Source of the DNA: Fibrella aestuarina BUZ 2
GTDB taxonomy: Bacteria > Bacteroidota > Bacteroidia > Cytophagales > Spirosomataceae
Reading direction: 5' to 3'
DNA: 64,000 nt
Assembly (NCBI RefSeq): GCF_000331105.1
Contig: NC_020054.1
Span: 4,576,257 to 4,640,256 of the forward strand
Each line of letters opens with the position of its first letter. Position 1 is the first letter of the stretch. Of the stretch, positions 18,675 through 26,884 are shown one piece after another. Made by a program: the position numbers and the translations under genes. The notes beneath the pieces are model-generated. The model searched no databases, was not told where the DNA came from, and saw nothing but the letters and a program-made list of their open reading frames with translations.

Positions 18675-20539
18675 TCCGCTTCCCGATTACGGTCCGCCGG
18701 AGCTGGCTGATCGCCCTCACCGGGCTGATCGGCTACTCGGCTGGGCTGGCGCAGCCCGTTGGCCGCTACACCACCGCCCAAGCCCATTCGCACAACGATT
18801 ACGAGCAAAACATCCCCTTCTGGACGGCTTATTACGCCCGGTTTGGCTCCATCGAAGCCGATGTGCACGCCCAGCAGGGAAAGCTCTACGTCGCCCACGA
18901 TGCCTCGGCCATCGACAGCAGCCGCACCCTCGACAACCTGTATATTCAGCCCATTCTCCAGAAAATCAGGGAGCACAAGGGGCAAATCTACGAAGGGGGC
19001 GAACCGCTGCAACTGCTAATCGACCTGAAAACCCCGGCGGCTCAGACACTGCCCCTGTTGGTCAACGCGCTGGCGGCACACCCGGCGGTGTTCGGCCCCA
19101 ACGGGCCCGTGCAGGTGGTGGTCAGCGGCAACGTACCTGCGCCCGAGCAGTTGGGCCAATACCCCGACTGGCTGCGCTTCGACGGCCGGCCGGGCGTCGC
19201 CTACACGCCCGAGCAACTCCGGCACATCGGCCTCATCAGCCAGTCGTTTCTGGCCTTCAGCCGCTGGAACGGGAAAGGCCTCGTCGTTAAAAAAGAAGCC
19301 GAGGCGCTGCGGGCGTTCGTCGCGCAGGGGCATCGGTTGGGCAAAAGGGTTCGGCTTTGGGCTACGCCCGACAACATTAATACCTGGAAAGCGCTCATCA
19401 ACCTGGGTGTCGATTACATCAATACCGACCAGATTGGGCCACTCGCGGCCTTCCTCAATACCCGGTCGACGGCGGACTATGTACAGCCGGCCCCGCACCC
19501 GCTCTACCAGCCGACGTACCGCAACAACGACGCCCGCAGCCGGGTCCGCAACGTGATTCTGCTGATTGGCGACGGCATGGGGCTGGCCCAGATTTACGCG
19601 GGCCTCACCGCCAACCGGGGTCAGCTCAACCTGAGCCGGATGCTCAACATCGGTTTCTCGAAAACCAGCGCGGCCGACACTTACATCACCGATTCGGCGG
19701 CAGGTGCAACGGCCATGGCGACGGGGCAAAAAACCAATAACCGCGCCATCGGTGTCGACACGCTGAACCGCCCGCTGCGGGCCATACCGGCGCTGGTGAA
19801 GCCGTGGGGCATGAAAAGCGGGCTGATCTCGATGGGTAGCGTGACCGATGCCACCCCGGCGGCGTTCTTCGCACACCAGCCCGACCGCGCCTTCGAGCGG
19901 GAAATCGCCGCCGATTTTCTGGCCAACAACACCGACATACTCATTGGGGGTGGGTTACGTCATTTTCAGGAGCAGCACCTGCTCGATTCGCTGCAACGGC
20001 GGGGCTACCGCATCGGCACCCAGTATAGTCAGCTGGCGCAGTTGAAAGCGCCCTTCGTGCTACTCGACGATAAAGCCGTAGTATCGGTCGAGGCTGGCCG
20101 GCCGCAGGTGCTGACTGGCAGCCTGCAAAAAACGCTGGCCGAATTAAGCCCCAACCCGGCCGGTTTTTTTATCATGGCCGAAGGCGCCCAGATCGACTAT
20201 GGCGGTCACGCCAACAAGCTCGGGTACGTGGTGCGCGAACTGCTCGATTTTGACGAAGCCATTGGCGCGGCAATGCGCTTCGCCGACGCCGACGGGCAAA
20301 CGCTGGTGGTCGTGACGGCCGACCACGAAACCGGCGGCCTGACCTTGCTGGATGGCAACCTGCAAAAGGGCTACGTCGACGGGCAATTCAGCACCAACGA
20401 CCATACCGGCGTGATGGTGCCCGTTTTTGCCTACGGCCCGCACTCGCTGGATTTTCGGGGTGTCTACGAAAACACCGACATCTTTGCCCGGATCATGGCC
20501 ATTCTCAACCAATACAAGATAAAGCCCGCTCAGAAATAG
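18671..20539 (+). CDS. Phosphodiesterase-like / alkaline phosphatase fusion
   Basis: The 622-residue secreted protein has two enzymes in one chain. After the signal peptide, residues about 38-280 form a GDPD/PLC-like barrel (AHSHNDYEQ, GSIEADVH, LYVAHD, DLKTP). From about 294 it is a PhoA-type alkaline phosphatase: LLIGDGMGLAQ, nucleophile Ser in TDSAAGATAMATGQKT, DATPAAFFAHQ, AEGAQIDYGGHAN and VTADHETGG. The arrangement suggests sequential cleavage, diester to monoester to phosphate. It is coupled by a four-base overlap to the acid phosphatase upstream. A strong palindrome follows at 20563-20614. Enzyme identities are family knowledge; the sequential use is inference. Confidence 0.85.
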   Translation: MIRFPITVRRSWLIALTGLIGYSAGLAQPVGRYTTAQAHSHNDYEQNIPFWTAYYARFGSIEADVHAQQGKLYVAHDASAIDSSRTLDNLYIQPILQKIREHKGQIYEGGEPLQLLIDLKTPAAQTLPLLVNALAAHPAVFGPNGPVQVVVSGNVPAPEQLGQYPDWLRFDGRPGVAYTPEQLRHIGLISQSFLAFSRWNGKGLVVKKEAEALRAFVAQGHRLGKRVRLWATPDNINTWKALINLGVDYINTDQIGPLAAFLNTRSTADYVQPAPHPLYQPTYRNNDARSRVRNVILLIGDGMGLAQIYAGLTANRGQLNLSRMLNIGFSKTSAADTYITDSAAGATAMATGQKTNNRAIGVDTLNRPLRAIPALVKPWGMKSGLISMGSVTDATPAAFFAHQPDRAFEREIAADFLANNTDILIGGGLRHFQEQHLLDSLQRRGYRIGTQYSQLAQLKAPFVLLDDKAVVSVEAGRPQVLTGSLQKTLAELSPNPAGFFIMAEGAQIDYGGHANKLGYVVRELLDFDEAIGAAMRFADADGQTLVVVTADHETGGLTLLDGNLQKGYVDGQFSTNDHTGVMVPVFAYGPHSLDFRGVYENTDIFARIMAILNQYKIKPAQK

Positions 20540-20562
20540 ACGTTTCGGCGTCGGTTGGTTCC

Positions 20563-20614
20563 GTGCGGCTCCCCATAGCGGGCGGTTCAGTCCGTCCGCT
20601 ATGGGGAGCCGCAC
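20563..20614. terminator. 19-bp perfect palindrome, REP-like terminator
   Basis: The arm GTGCGGCTCCCCATAGCGG (20563-20581) is exactly complementary to 20596-20614, with a 14-base loop and a TTTTCC run after it. It can terminate the phosphatase operon. Its inner part (AGCGGGCGGTT) and the following TTTTCCTACGG are shared with the palindrome at 23319-23356, so the two belong to one repeat family. Confidence 0.75.
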
Positions 20615-20692
20615 ACTTTTCCTACGGTTGACACCCGGCGATAGCCTCTGCCTACTCGCGCCGGTCTGAGTATGTTGCTACCGCGGGGGGCA

Positions 20693-20722
20693 TTGCGAGG
20701 CTGCAACGCTTTCGTATATTTA
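20693..20722 (+). promoter_or_regulatory. Candidate Bacteroidota promoter of the channel operon
   Basis: A -33 TTG (20693-20695) is followed after 19 bases by TATATTTA (20715-20722), which matches TAnnTTTG except for the last base. Transcription would begin near 20729, leaving a leader of about 120 bases before the first gene. The surrounding 20540-20848 gap otherwise contains only the palindrome upstream. Confidence 0.4.
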
Positions 20723-20848
20723 CTTATACTTTTTCTATAGAATAATACCGATTCATCAAGTTTTTCTTATCCTTATGCACTCAGGCTTGGCGATGAGAGG
20801 ATCAGCAGGCCTTTACCGCTACCAATCGGTATCTCCGTTTCTGCGACC

Positions 20849-21535
20849 ATGCGTTCTACAGCTATCATGACTGTGCATCAACTGATACAGCCCAGAAAAT
20901 ATGAAGTTCTGCTGGCAGCCCTGATTCAACATTTGTTCGTCGGTATTTTTCTGTCCAACTTATCCATTTACACGCGCATCATCTGGCCCATCAATATGTT
21001 GGTACTCGGCATTGCCAGTATTGGCATTTTTAGTGAAAAAAGGCGATGGAAAAACCGCGTCAGAGATATATTATTCCTGTTTGTTTTATTGTTACCCATT
21101 GGCCTGCCTTTTTTCGGCTACATACCTGCCTACTTTTTCGCGCTAAATGGGCTTTACGTAGCCTTCTTTATCTTCATTTTTCTGGAGGTTATTAACTTCC
21201 TGATCAGGCCCAGTTATATCAATACGGATATCATATCGGCGGCCGCCTGTGGCTTTTTTCTGTTGATTGAAATGGCTGTTTTTCTTCTGCAAGCTTTTCA
21301 GTACGTCAACCCAGGCTCATTTAGAGGGATTGATCGCAGTAGCCCAGCCAGCACGTTCATTGATCTGGTTTATTTCTCCTGCATAACCATTACCAGTATT
21401 GGGTTTGGCGACATTACACCCAATACCTACCAGACCAAATTAATCACCTCGCTTTTTGGTGTAGTCGGGCAGTTTTATACCGTCGTTCTGGTAGGTATTC
21501 TGATTAGCAAATTCACCTCAAAAACCACAGAATAA
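20849..21535 (+). CDS. Two-pore-domain-like K+ channel protein
   Basis: The 228-residue protein has about six hydrophobic helices and ends with an ion-channel pore module: a pore helix and the selectivity filter TSIGFGD (residues 182-188) followed by a last transmembrane helix (VVGQFYTVVLVGILISKF). GFGD is a known variant of the K+ filter GYGD. No C-terminal RCK/TrkA-N domain follows, so gating must come from elsewhere. It is the first gene of a tight three-gene operon with a bestrophin-like channel (6 bases downstream) and an LCIB-like protein. The operon is less GC-rich than its neighbours. Met at 20867 is an alternative start. Confidence 0.75.
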   Translation: MRSTAIMTVHQLIQPRKYEVLLAALIQHLFVGIFLSNLSIYTRIIWPINMLVLGIASIGIFSEKRRWKNRVRDILFLFVLLLPIGLPFFGYIPAYFFALNGLYVAFFIFIFLEVINFLIRPSYINTDIISAAACGFFLLIEMAVFLLQAFQYVNPGSFRGIDRSSPASTFIDLVYFSCITITSIGFGDITPNTYQTKLITSLFGVVGQFYTVVLVGILISKFTSKTTE

Positions 21536-21541
21536 CGAAGT

Positions 21542-22549
21542 ATGCATGCAGGACGATCGTACCGCTTTTCGGAGTTTCTACGCTGGACCCGCCGCACCAT
21601 CTATTGGTTATTAGGAATCGGAATACTACCTACTTTATTGTATCAGGTAGCGGGGCTGAAGTGGCTGGCCATTCCCTGGACGGTGGTTGCCCTCTTGGGT
21701 ACAGCTACGGCCTTTATCGTTGGTTTTAAAAATACCCAAACCTACAATCGAACCTGGGAAGCCCGACAGATTTGGGGTGCCATCCTGAACAGCAGCCGGT
21801 TTTGGGGCACCATGTGCCGTGATTTTCTGCACGACCCCGACGCCTCTAAAGAGCTGATTTACCGTCATTTTGCCTGGCTCACCGCCCTTCGCTATCAGAT
21901 GCGGGACAGCCGTATCTGGGAAACCACCAGCAAGACATACAATGCTGAATATCAACAGTTCTATTCAGTTCCGGAAAGAGAAACACCGCTGCAAACGGAA
22001 CTGTCCAACTACCTGCCACCCGACGAGTTAGCGTATATCCTGACGACCAAGAACCGAGCAGCCCAGCTGATGAGTTTGCAGAGTAAAACCACTAAACAGC
22101 TTTTCGACGACGCTCGAATAGACAGCTACCAGTTTGTGGAAATGCAACGGATGATCAAGGATTTTTTCGATCAGCAGGGCCGCAGTGAACGTATCAAAAA
22201 CTTTCCATATCCACGCCAGTTCGCGACGATCAACGCGCTGTTCATCAAGCTTTTTTGCGTCCTGCTGCCTTTTGGTATGCTGAGGGAGTTTGACAAACTG
22301 AACGATGGCATGACGGGTATTATGCAGGGTCACATGGTCTGGCTGGTGATTCCGTTCAGTGTGCTTATTTCGTGGGTATATACCTCGCTGGAACAGGTAG
22401 GCGAAAGCACCGAAAACCCGTTTGAAGGTAGCGCCAACGACGTACCTATCTCGCAATTGAGCCGCACCATCGAAATCGACTTGCGCGAGATGCTCGGTGA
22501 AACGGATCTGCCTCCCGCTCTGCAACCCAAAAACGATATCATTCTCTAA
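21542..22549 (+). CDS. Bestrophin-like anion channel (UPF0187 family)
   Basis: The 335-residue membrane protein carries the prokaryotic bestrophin signature FIVGFKNTQTYNRTWEAR-QIWG near residues 60-80, preceded by two hydrophobic helices and followed later by GMLREFD-linked helices and a final FSVLISWVYTSLEQVGE segment with NPFEG. Bestrophins form pentameric anion (chloride/bicarbonate) channels in eukaryotes; bacterial members are less studied. It sits between the K+-channel-like gene (6 bases upstream) and an LCIB-like gene (20 bases downstream). In algae, bestrophin-like proteins BST1-3 are linked to the LCIB/LCIC system for CO2/bicarbonate, so bicarbonate is a reasonable but unproven substrate here. 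Confidence 0.85.
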   Translation: MHAGRSYRFSEFLRWTRRTIYWLLGIGILPTLLYQVAGLKWLAIPWTVVALLGTATAFIVGFKNTQTYNRTWEARQIWGAILNSSRFWGTMCRDFLHDPDASKELIYRHFAWLTALRYQMRDSRIWETTSKTYNAEYQQFYSVPERETPLQTELSNYLPPDELAYILTTKNRAAQLMSLQSKTTKQLFDDARIDSYQFVEMQRMIKDFFDQQGRSERIKNFPYPRQFATINALFIKLFCVLLPFGMLREFDKLNDGMTGIMQGHMVWLVIPFSVLISWVYTSLEQVGESTENPFEGSANDVPISQLSRTIEIDLREMLGETDLPPALQPKNDIIL

Positions 22550-22569
22550 CACGATTACCAGCCAATACC

Positions 22570-23313
22570 ATGCTAAAAAAACAAAAACTGGCCATCATCC
22601 GAGCGTGGTACCCGAACGCGATGACGACCATCGACAGTGTAAACAGGCTCATTGACTTTGTCGAAGAAACGCTCGAACTCGAGCCTACGCAGGTTATGCT
22701 CGCCGATAGCATTTGTAGCGATGATGTCAACAGCATCCAATATCCGGCCAGAGCTATGGAGTTTTTGGGGCCCTTCAAAATGGGTGGGTTGGATGGTTTT
22801 CCCTTTACAGGACTGACCGGCATGGGCGCTTTTGCCAGCCACGTACCTGACAGTGGCGCCGTATTTATTTATTATGGCCCGCATATCGGCATCACCAAGA
22901 CGGGTGTTATTGGCGAAATTCACCGGCTGGGGCAGCACCAGAATAGCGGCTGCTGCGGGGCCGCCAAAGGTGCGCTGGCCAAATTATTGACCAACCAGAT
23001 CGTGGAGGGCAACATCACTGAGCTGGACTATCAGATGAACACAATCGAACAGATTCTGTGGAAACAGAAAGACCGGATTGTACAGGCCGAAACACCGCTT
23101 TTTGAAGCCACAGAAGTCATCTACGAAGCCATTGACAAGCGCATCAACGAGTTGGTAGCACAGACCAGCTACACCTGTAAATATGTCATCCTGATGGGTG
23201 CCGTACTGGTCAATAGCGACAGCGACATGGGTTCTTATACATCAGCCAAACGCTTTGATGTCATCGACCTGACCACTAACGAACGGCAGGATCTACTGGC
23301 TCATTTCAACTAA
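22570..23313 (+). CDS. LCIB/LCIC-like (theta-type) carbonic anhydrase homologue
   Basis: The 247-residue cytoplasmic protein shows the conserved pattern of limiting-CO2-inducible B/C proteins: SICSDDVNS (Cys49, Asp51), GGLDGFPFTGLTG, SHVPDSGAVFIYYGPHIGI (His91, His105), IGEIHRLGQ and SGCCGAAKG (Cys128-129). In the LCIB family a Cys, a His and a second Cys bind zinc and the fold is that of a beta-type carbonic anhydrase. No signal peptide is present. It is the last gene of an operon with a bestrophin-like channel and a K+ channel, which suggests coupling of anion flux to CO2/bicarbonate interconversion. Assignment is from recalled motifs; activity is not provable here because some LCIB proteins are inactive. 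Confidence 0.75.
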   Translation: MLKKQKLAIIRAWYPNAMTTIDSVNRLIDFVEETLELEPTQVMLADSICSDDVNSIQYPARAMEFLGPFKMGGLDGFPFTGLTGMGAFASHVPDSGAVFIYYGPHIGITKTGVIGEIHRLGQHQNSGCCGAAKGALAKLLTNQIVEGNITELDYQMNTIEQILWKQKDRIVQAETPLFEATEVIYEAIDKRINELVAQTSYTCKYVILMGAVLVNSDSDMGSYTSAKRFDVIDLTTNERQDLLAHFN

Positions 23314-23318
23314 GCGGG

Positions 23319-23356
23319 TTCCATTAGCGGGCGGTTTAAACCACCCGCTAATGGAA
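23319..23356. terminator. 38-base near-perfect palindrome after the LCIB gene
   Basis: TTCCATTAGCGGG (23319-23331) pairs with CCCGCTAATGGAA (23344-23356), with GGTTTAAACC between them also palindromic. It lies 6 bases after the stop and is followed by a T-rich stretch, so it should terminate the channel operon. It is related to the palindrome at 20563-20614 on the other side of the operon. Confidence 0.75.
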
Positions 23357-23471
23357 TAAGTCAATTTTTCCTACGGATAGCCACTACTCGACACTGGCCT
23401 GCCGAAATGCCCAACTGCCCGCTTGCAGCCCCTTTGTAGGCCGATCGGTATTCGGAGTCTTTCGTTGATAA

Positions 23472-23490
23472 CGTTCCCGACAACGATTGC
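23472..23490 (+). promoter_or_regulatory. LacI-type operator O1 upstream of susC
   Basis: CGTTCCCGACAACGATTGC recurs exactly at 34985-35003 and 36131-36149, each time in a regulatory position of the pectin locus. The right half-site AACGATTGC is intact; the left half is only partly symmetrical here. It lies about 150 bases before susC. Binding by the LacI-family protein encoded at 35007-36035 is inferred. Confidence 0.75.
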
Positions 23491-23541
23491 GTAATTAATC
23501 TAGCGTGTTCGCTTGGTAATCCTCCGGTTGCCCGGCTACTT

Positions 23542-23575
23542 CCCCTACCGATATCGGCAGGGGTTTATTTTTTTT
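23542..23575 (+). terminator. Terminator-like hairpin in the susC leader
   Basis: CCCCTaCCG-ATAT-CGGcAGGGG (23542-23563), an imperfect stem, is followed at once by TTTATTTTTTTT. It stands between operator O1 and the susC start, on the coding strand. It could be an attenuator within the leader, or the terminator of an unrecognised upstream transcript. Confidence 0.6.
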
Positions 23576-23639
23576 ATGCCGTGCCCTCTTCGGATAGTGC
23601 AATTCCAATACCCTGTCACGTCTTCCAATCCGTTTCTTT

Positions 23640-26600
23640 ATGAAGTACTTCTACCTGTATCTGATGTTGCTTGGACTCACAATGGCGGCTCAGGCACAGT
23701 CGACCCGTCAGCTCACGGGACAGATCAACGACGGGAGTTCCAACAGCGCCCTGCCCGGTGTCAGCATCGTGGTTCAGGGTACGTCCGTCGGCACCACCTC
23801 CGATGGCTCGGGGAACTTCAGCCTGCGGGCACCCGATCGCGACAACCTCACGCTGGTTGTCAGTTTCATCGGCTATACCTCTAAACAGGTTAAAGTGGGT
23901 AACCAGACCAACCTGACGATTGCCCTCGACGCCGACACCAAAGCGCTCGACGAAGTGGTCGTGGTCGGCTACGCCACCGTCAACAAGCGCGACGTGACGG
24001 GGTCGGTATCGTCGGTGAGTACCAAACAGCTGCGCGATATCCCGCTGACCAATGCCGCCGAGGCACTGACGGGGCGGTTGGCGGGAGTGCAGGTCACCAC
24101 CTCGGAAGGGTCGCCCGGCGCGAACATTCAGATCCGGGTACGTGGGGGTGGCTCCATCACGCAGGACAACTCCCCGATCTACGTTGTCGATGGCATACAG
24201 GTCGAAAATGCACTCAATTTTTTGTCGCCACAGGACATTGAGAGCATCGACGTGCTGAAAGACGCCTCCACCACGGCCATTTACGGGGCTCGCGGGGCCA
24301 ACGGTGTCGTGATCATCACGACCAAATCGGGCCGGGGTGGCAAGACCACCGTCAGCTACAACGGCTCGATGGGTTTTCGGGAAATCACCAAAAAAATGGG
24401 CGTGCTCGACCCCTACGAGTTTGTGCGCTGGCAGTATGAACGCAGCCGCGGCGATGCTACCCTCGAAAGCTCCTTTGCCGCTCAGTATGGTACCTGGGAC
24501 AACATCAACCAGTACAAAACCGCCGAGCCCATCAACTGGCAGCAGGAAGTGTTTGGGCGGCGGGCACCCTACCAGAACCACAACGTCGTGGTCAACGGCG
24601 GCTCGGCGCAGACCAATTTTAACCTGAGCCTCACGGCCAATAAGGAAGATGGCGTGCAACTCGAATCGGGTTTCGACCGCTACCTGGCCACCTTCCGCCT
24701 CGACCATAAGGCGTCCGACAAACTGAAGGTGGGCCTGAACGTGCGGTACCTGAATCAGACGATCCGGGGTGCGGGCACCACCACGAGCGGCACCAAAGCC
24801 ACCAACCGCCTGCGTCACTCGATTCAGTACCGTCCGCTGCTGGTGGGCGTCAACCCGACCGTCGATGATTTCGACGAAAACCTGTACATCTCGTCGGGCA
24901 ACCTGGTCAACCCCATCCTGATGACGCAGGCCGAGTACAGCCGCAACTACACGCGCGCCCTCAACCTGAGTGGGTACGTTAATTACAACATCACCAACGA
25001 CCTGACCTTCCGCTCGACAATTGGCCTCGACGACAACGACAACCAGATCAATCAGTTCTGGTCGAAGGTGACGGGAACGGCCCGCAACTATGCCTCGCTG
25101 CCGGTGGCGTCGATCTACCAGCAGAACGCCATCACGATCAACAACGCCAACACGCTGCAATACCACAAGCTGCTGGCAGGAAAGCATGACCTCACGGTGT
25201 TGCTGGGGCAGGAGATTTATGATTACAGCGCGAAGAACACCACCATGGAAACGCGCTACTTCCCCGCCGACATCGGCCCGGAACCGGCGCTGGCCAATAT
25301 GGGGCTGGGCTCAGCCCCGACGGGGGCGGCCCAGCCGCGCAACATCTCAAACGAACTGCCGCCCAACCGCCTGTTTTCGCTCTTCGGGCGCGTGAGCTAC
25401 AACCTGTCCGACAAATACCTGGCGACGGTATCGCTGCGCTCCGACCGGTCTTCGAAGTTCAACTACGAAAACGGCGCGCTGGTGTTTCCATCGGGCACGG
25501 CCGCGTGGCGGTTTTCGAAAGAGCCGTTCCTGAAAAACGCGACCTGGCTCACCGACGGTAAGCTGCGCATCGGCTACGGCGTGGCGGGCAACAACCGGAT
25601 CGGCGATCTGCTCTACCAGCAGTTGTATGGCGTAACGGGCGAATATGCGCTCAGCCACTCGGTCCTGCCCGCCTACGCGCCCATCTCGCTGGCCAATCCC
25701 AACCTGAAGTGGGAATCGACGGTATCGGAGAATATCGGTCTGGACCTGGCGTTCCTCAACAACCGCTTCCAGCTGTCGATCGACGCCTACCAGAACACCG
25801 GCCGCAACCTGTTGCTCGCCGTCGCCATTCCGCCAACGTCGGGCTATTCGTCGCAGATTCAGAACCTGGGTTCGACGCAAAACCGGGGCCTGGAATTGCA
25901 GCTGACGGCCTATCTGGTGCAGAAGCGCGACTTCTCGTGGACATCGAGTTTCAACCTGTCGGCTAACCGCAACAAGGTGCTGGATCTGGGCCCGGTCACG
26001 CAGCAAACGCGCAACTCGGGCTGGCAGGGGTCGGATGGCACCGACGACTACCTGGTGAAGGTGGGCGAGCCGGTGGGGCTGATGTATGGCTTCGTCACCG
26101 ACGACTATTACAAAGTGGACGACTTCACCTACAATGCCGCCACGCAGACGTACACGATCAAACCGGGCATCGCCGTCAATTCGGTCTACGGCGTGCCGCA
26201 GCCGGGGATGCTGAAATGGAAAGACCTCAACGGTGACGGCGTTATCACGGCCGACAAAGACCGGACGGTGATCGGCAACGCGAACCCGAAGTTTATCGGC
26301 GGCTGGAACAACCAGTTTACCTACAAAAACTTCGACGCCAGCATCTTCGTCAACTGGGTCGTGGGCAACGATATCTACAACGCTAACAAAATCGAGTGGA
26401 CCGACGGGGCCTTCCCGAACCTGAACCTGCTCGACATCATGAAAACCCGCTGGACCAACATCAACGACGCCGGGCAGGTGGTTACCGACCCCGACGCGCT
26501 GAAGGCCCTGAACACCAACGCGACCATCTGGACGCCCGTTCGGGTGCAGCGGTACTGGCTGCACTCGTGGGCGGTCGAAGATGGCTCGTTCCTGCGGATC

Positions 26601-26828
26601 AACAACGTGACGCTGGGCTATACGCTACCGACCAATCTGCTCAGTAAAGTGGGCGTATCGCGGCTGCGGGCTTTCGCCACGGTCAACAACCTGGCTGTCT
26701 TTACGAAATACAGCGGCTACGATCCCGAGGTGAGCACCCGCCGCACCGATCCGCTCACGCAGGGCGTCGATTTTGCCGGGTATCCCCGCTCGCGGGCGGT
26801 CGTCTTTGGTGTGAACCTGACTTTCTAA
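23640..26828 (+). CDS. SusC-family TonB-linked outer-membrane transporter
   Basis: The 1062-residue protein has a signal peptide, a carboxypeptidase-like N-terminal extension (about 25-105: GVSIVVQGTSVGTTSDGSG), the TonB box region (LDEVVVVGYATVNK), a plug domain (about 115-225, VIITTKSGRGGK) and a 22-strand barrel ending VVFGVNLTF. With its SusD partner it imports oligosaccharides across the outer membrane using TonB energy. There is no anti-sigma-interacting N-terminal (STN) domain, so regulation by an ECF sigma is unlikely; an operator for the LacI protein lies upstream instead. Genes downstream indicate pectic oligosaccharides as ligand. Confidence 0.95.
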   Translation: MKYFYLYLMLLGLTMAAQAQSTRQLTGQINDGSSNSALPGVSIVVQGTSVGTTSDGSGNFSLRAPDRDNLTLVVSFIGYTSKQVKVGNQTNLTIALDADTKALDEVVVVGYATVNKRDVTGSVSSVSTKQLRDIPLTNAAEALTGRLAGVQVTTSEGSPGANIQIRVRGGGSITQDNSPIYVVDGIQVENALNFLSPQDIESIDVLKDASTTAIYGARGANGVVIITTKSGRGGKTTVSYNGSMGFREITKKMGVLDPYEFVRWQYERSRGDATLESSFAAQYGTWDNINQYKTAEPINWQQEVFGRRAPYQNHNVVVNGGSAQTNFNLSLTANKEDGVQLESGFDRYLATFRLDHKASDKLKVGLNVRYLNQTIRGAGTTTSGTKATNRLRHSIQYRPLLVGVNPTVDDFDENLYISSGNLVNPILMTQAEYSRNYTRALNLSGYVNYNITNDLTFRSTIGLDDNDNQINQFWSKVTGTARNYASLPVASIYQQNAITINNANTLQYHKLLAGKHDLTVLLGQEIYDYSAKNTTMETRYFPADIGPEPALANMGLGSAPTGAAQPRNISNELPPNRLFSLFGRVSYNLSDKYLATVSLRSDRSSKFNYENGALVFPSGTAAWRFSKEPFLKNATWLTDGKLRIGYGVAGNNRIGDLLYQQLYGVTGEYALSHSVLPAYAPISLANPNLKWESTVSENIGLDLAFLNNRFQLSIDAYQNTGRNLLLAVAIPPTSGYSSQIQNLGSTQNRGLELQLTAYLVQKRDFSWTSSFNLSANRNKVLDLGPVTQQTRNSGWQGSDGTDDYLVKVGEPVGLMYGFVTDDYYKVDDFTYNAATQTYTIKPGIAVNSVYGVPQPGMLKWKDLNGDGVITADKDRTVIGNANPKFIGGWNNQFTYKNFDASIFVNWVVGNDIYNANKIEWTDGAFPNLNLLDIMKTRWTNINDAGQVVTDPDALKALNTNATIWTPVRVQRYWLHSWAVEDGSFLRINNVTLGYTLPTNLLSKVGVSRLRAFATVNNLAVFTKYSGYDPEVSTRRTDPLTQGVDFAGYPRSRAVVFGVNLTF

Positions 26829-26837
26829 AGCCTTAAC

Positions 26838-26864
26838 CCTGATAGGCTTTTAAAGTCTATCAGG
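26838..26864 (+). promoter_or_regulatory. Intercistronic hairpin between susC and susD
   Basis: CCTGATAG (26838-26845) pairs with CTATCAGG (26857-26864), and the bases between continue the stem (CTTT with AAAG). The 27-base hairpin lies in the 56-base gap and has no T-run after it. It may set the relative amounts of the two messages, by stabilising ends or partial termination. The role is inferred. Confidence 0.5.
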
Positions 26865-26884
26865 ATGATTATCAGCTAGTTTAC

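Noticed and set aside
25347..26564. 405-codon minus-strand frame within susC
   Set aside because: Shadow of the SusC barrel; no domain or signal, and composition mirrors the sense strand.
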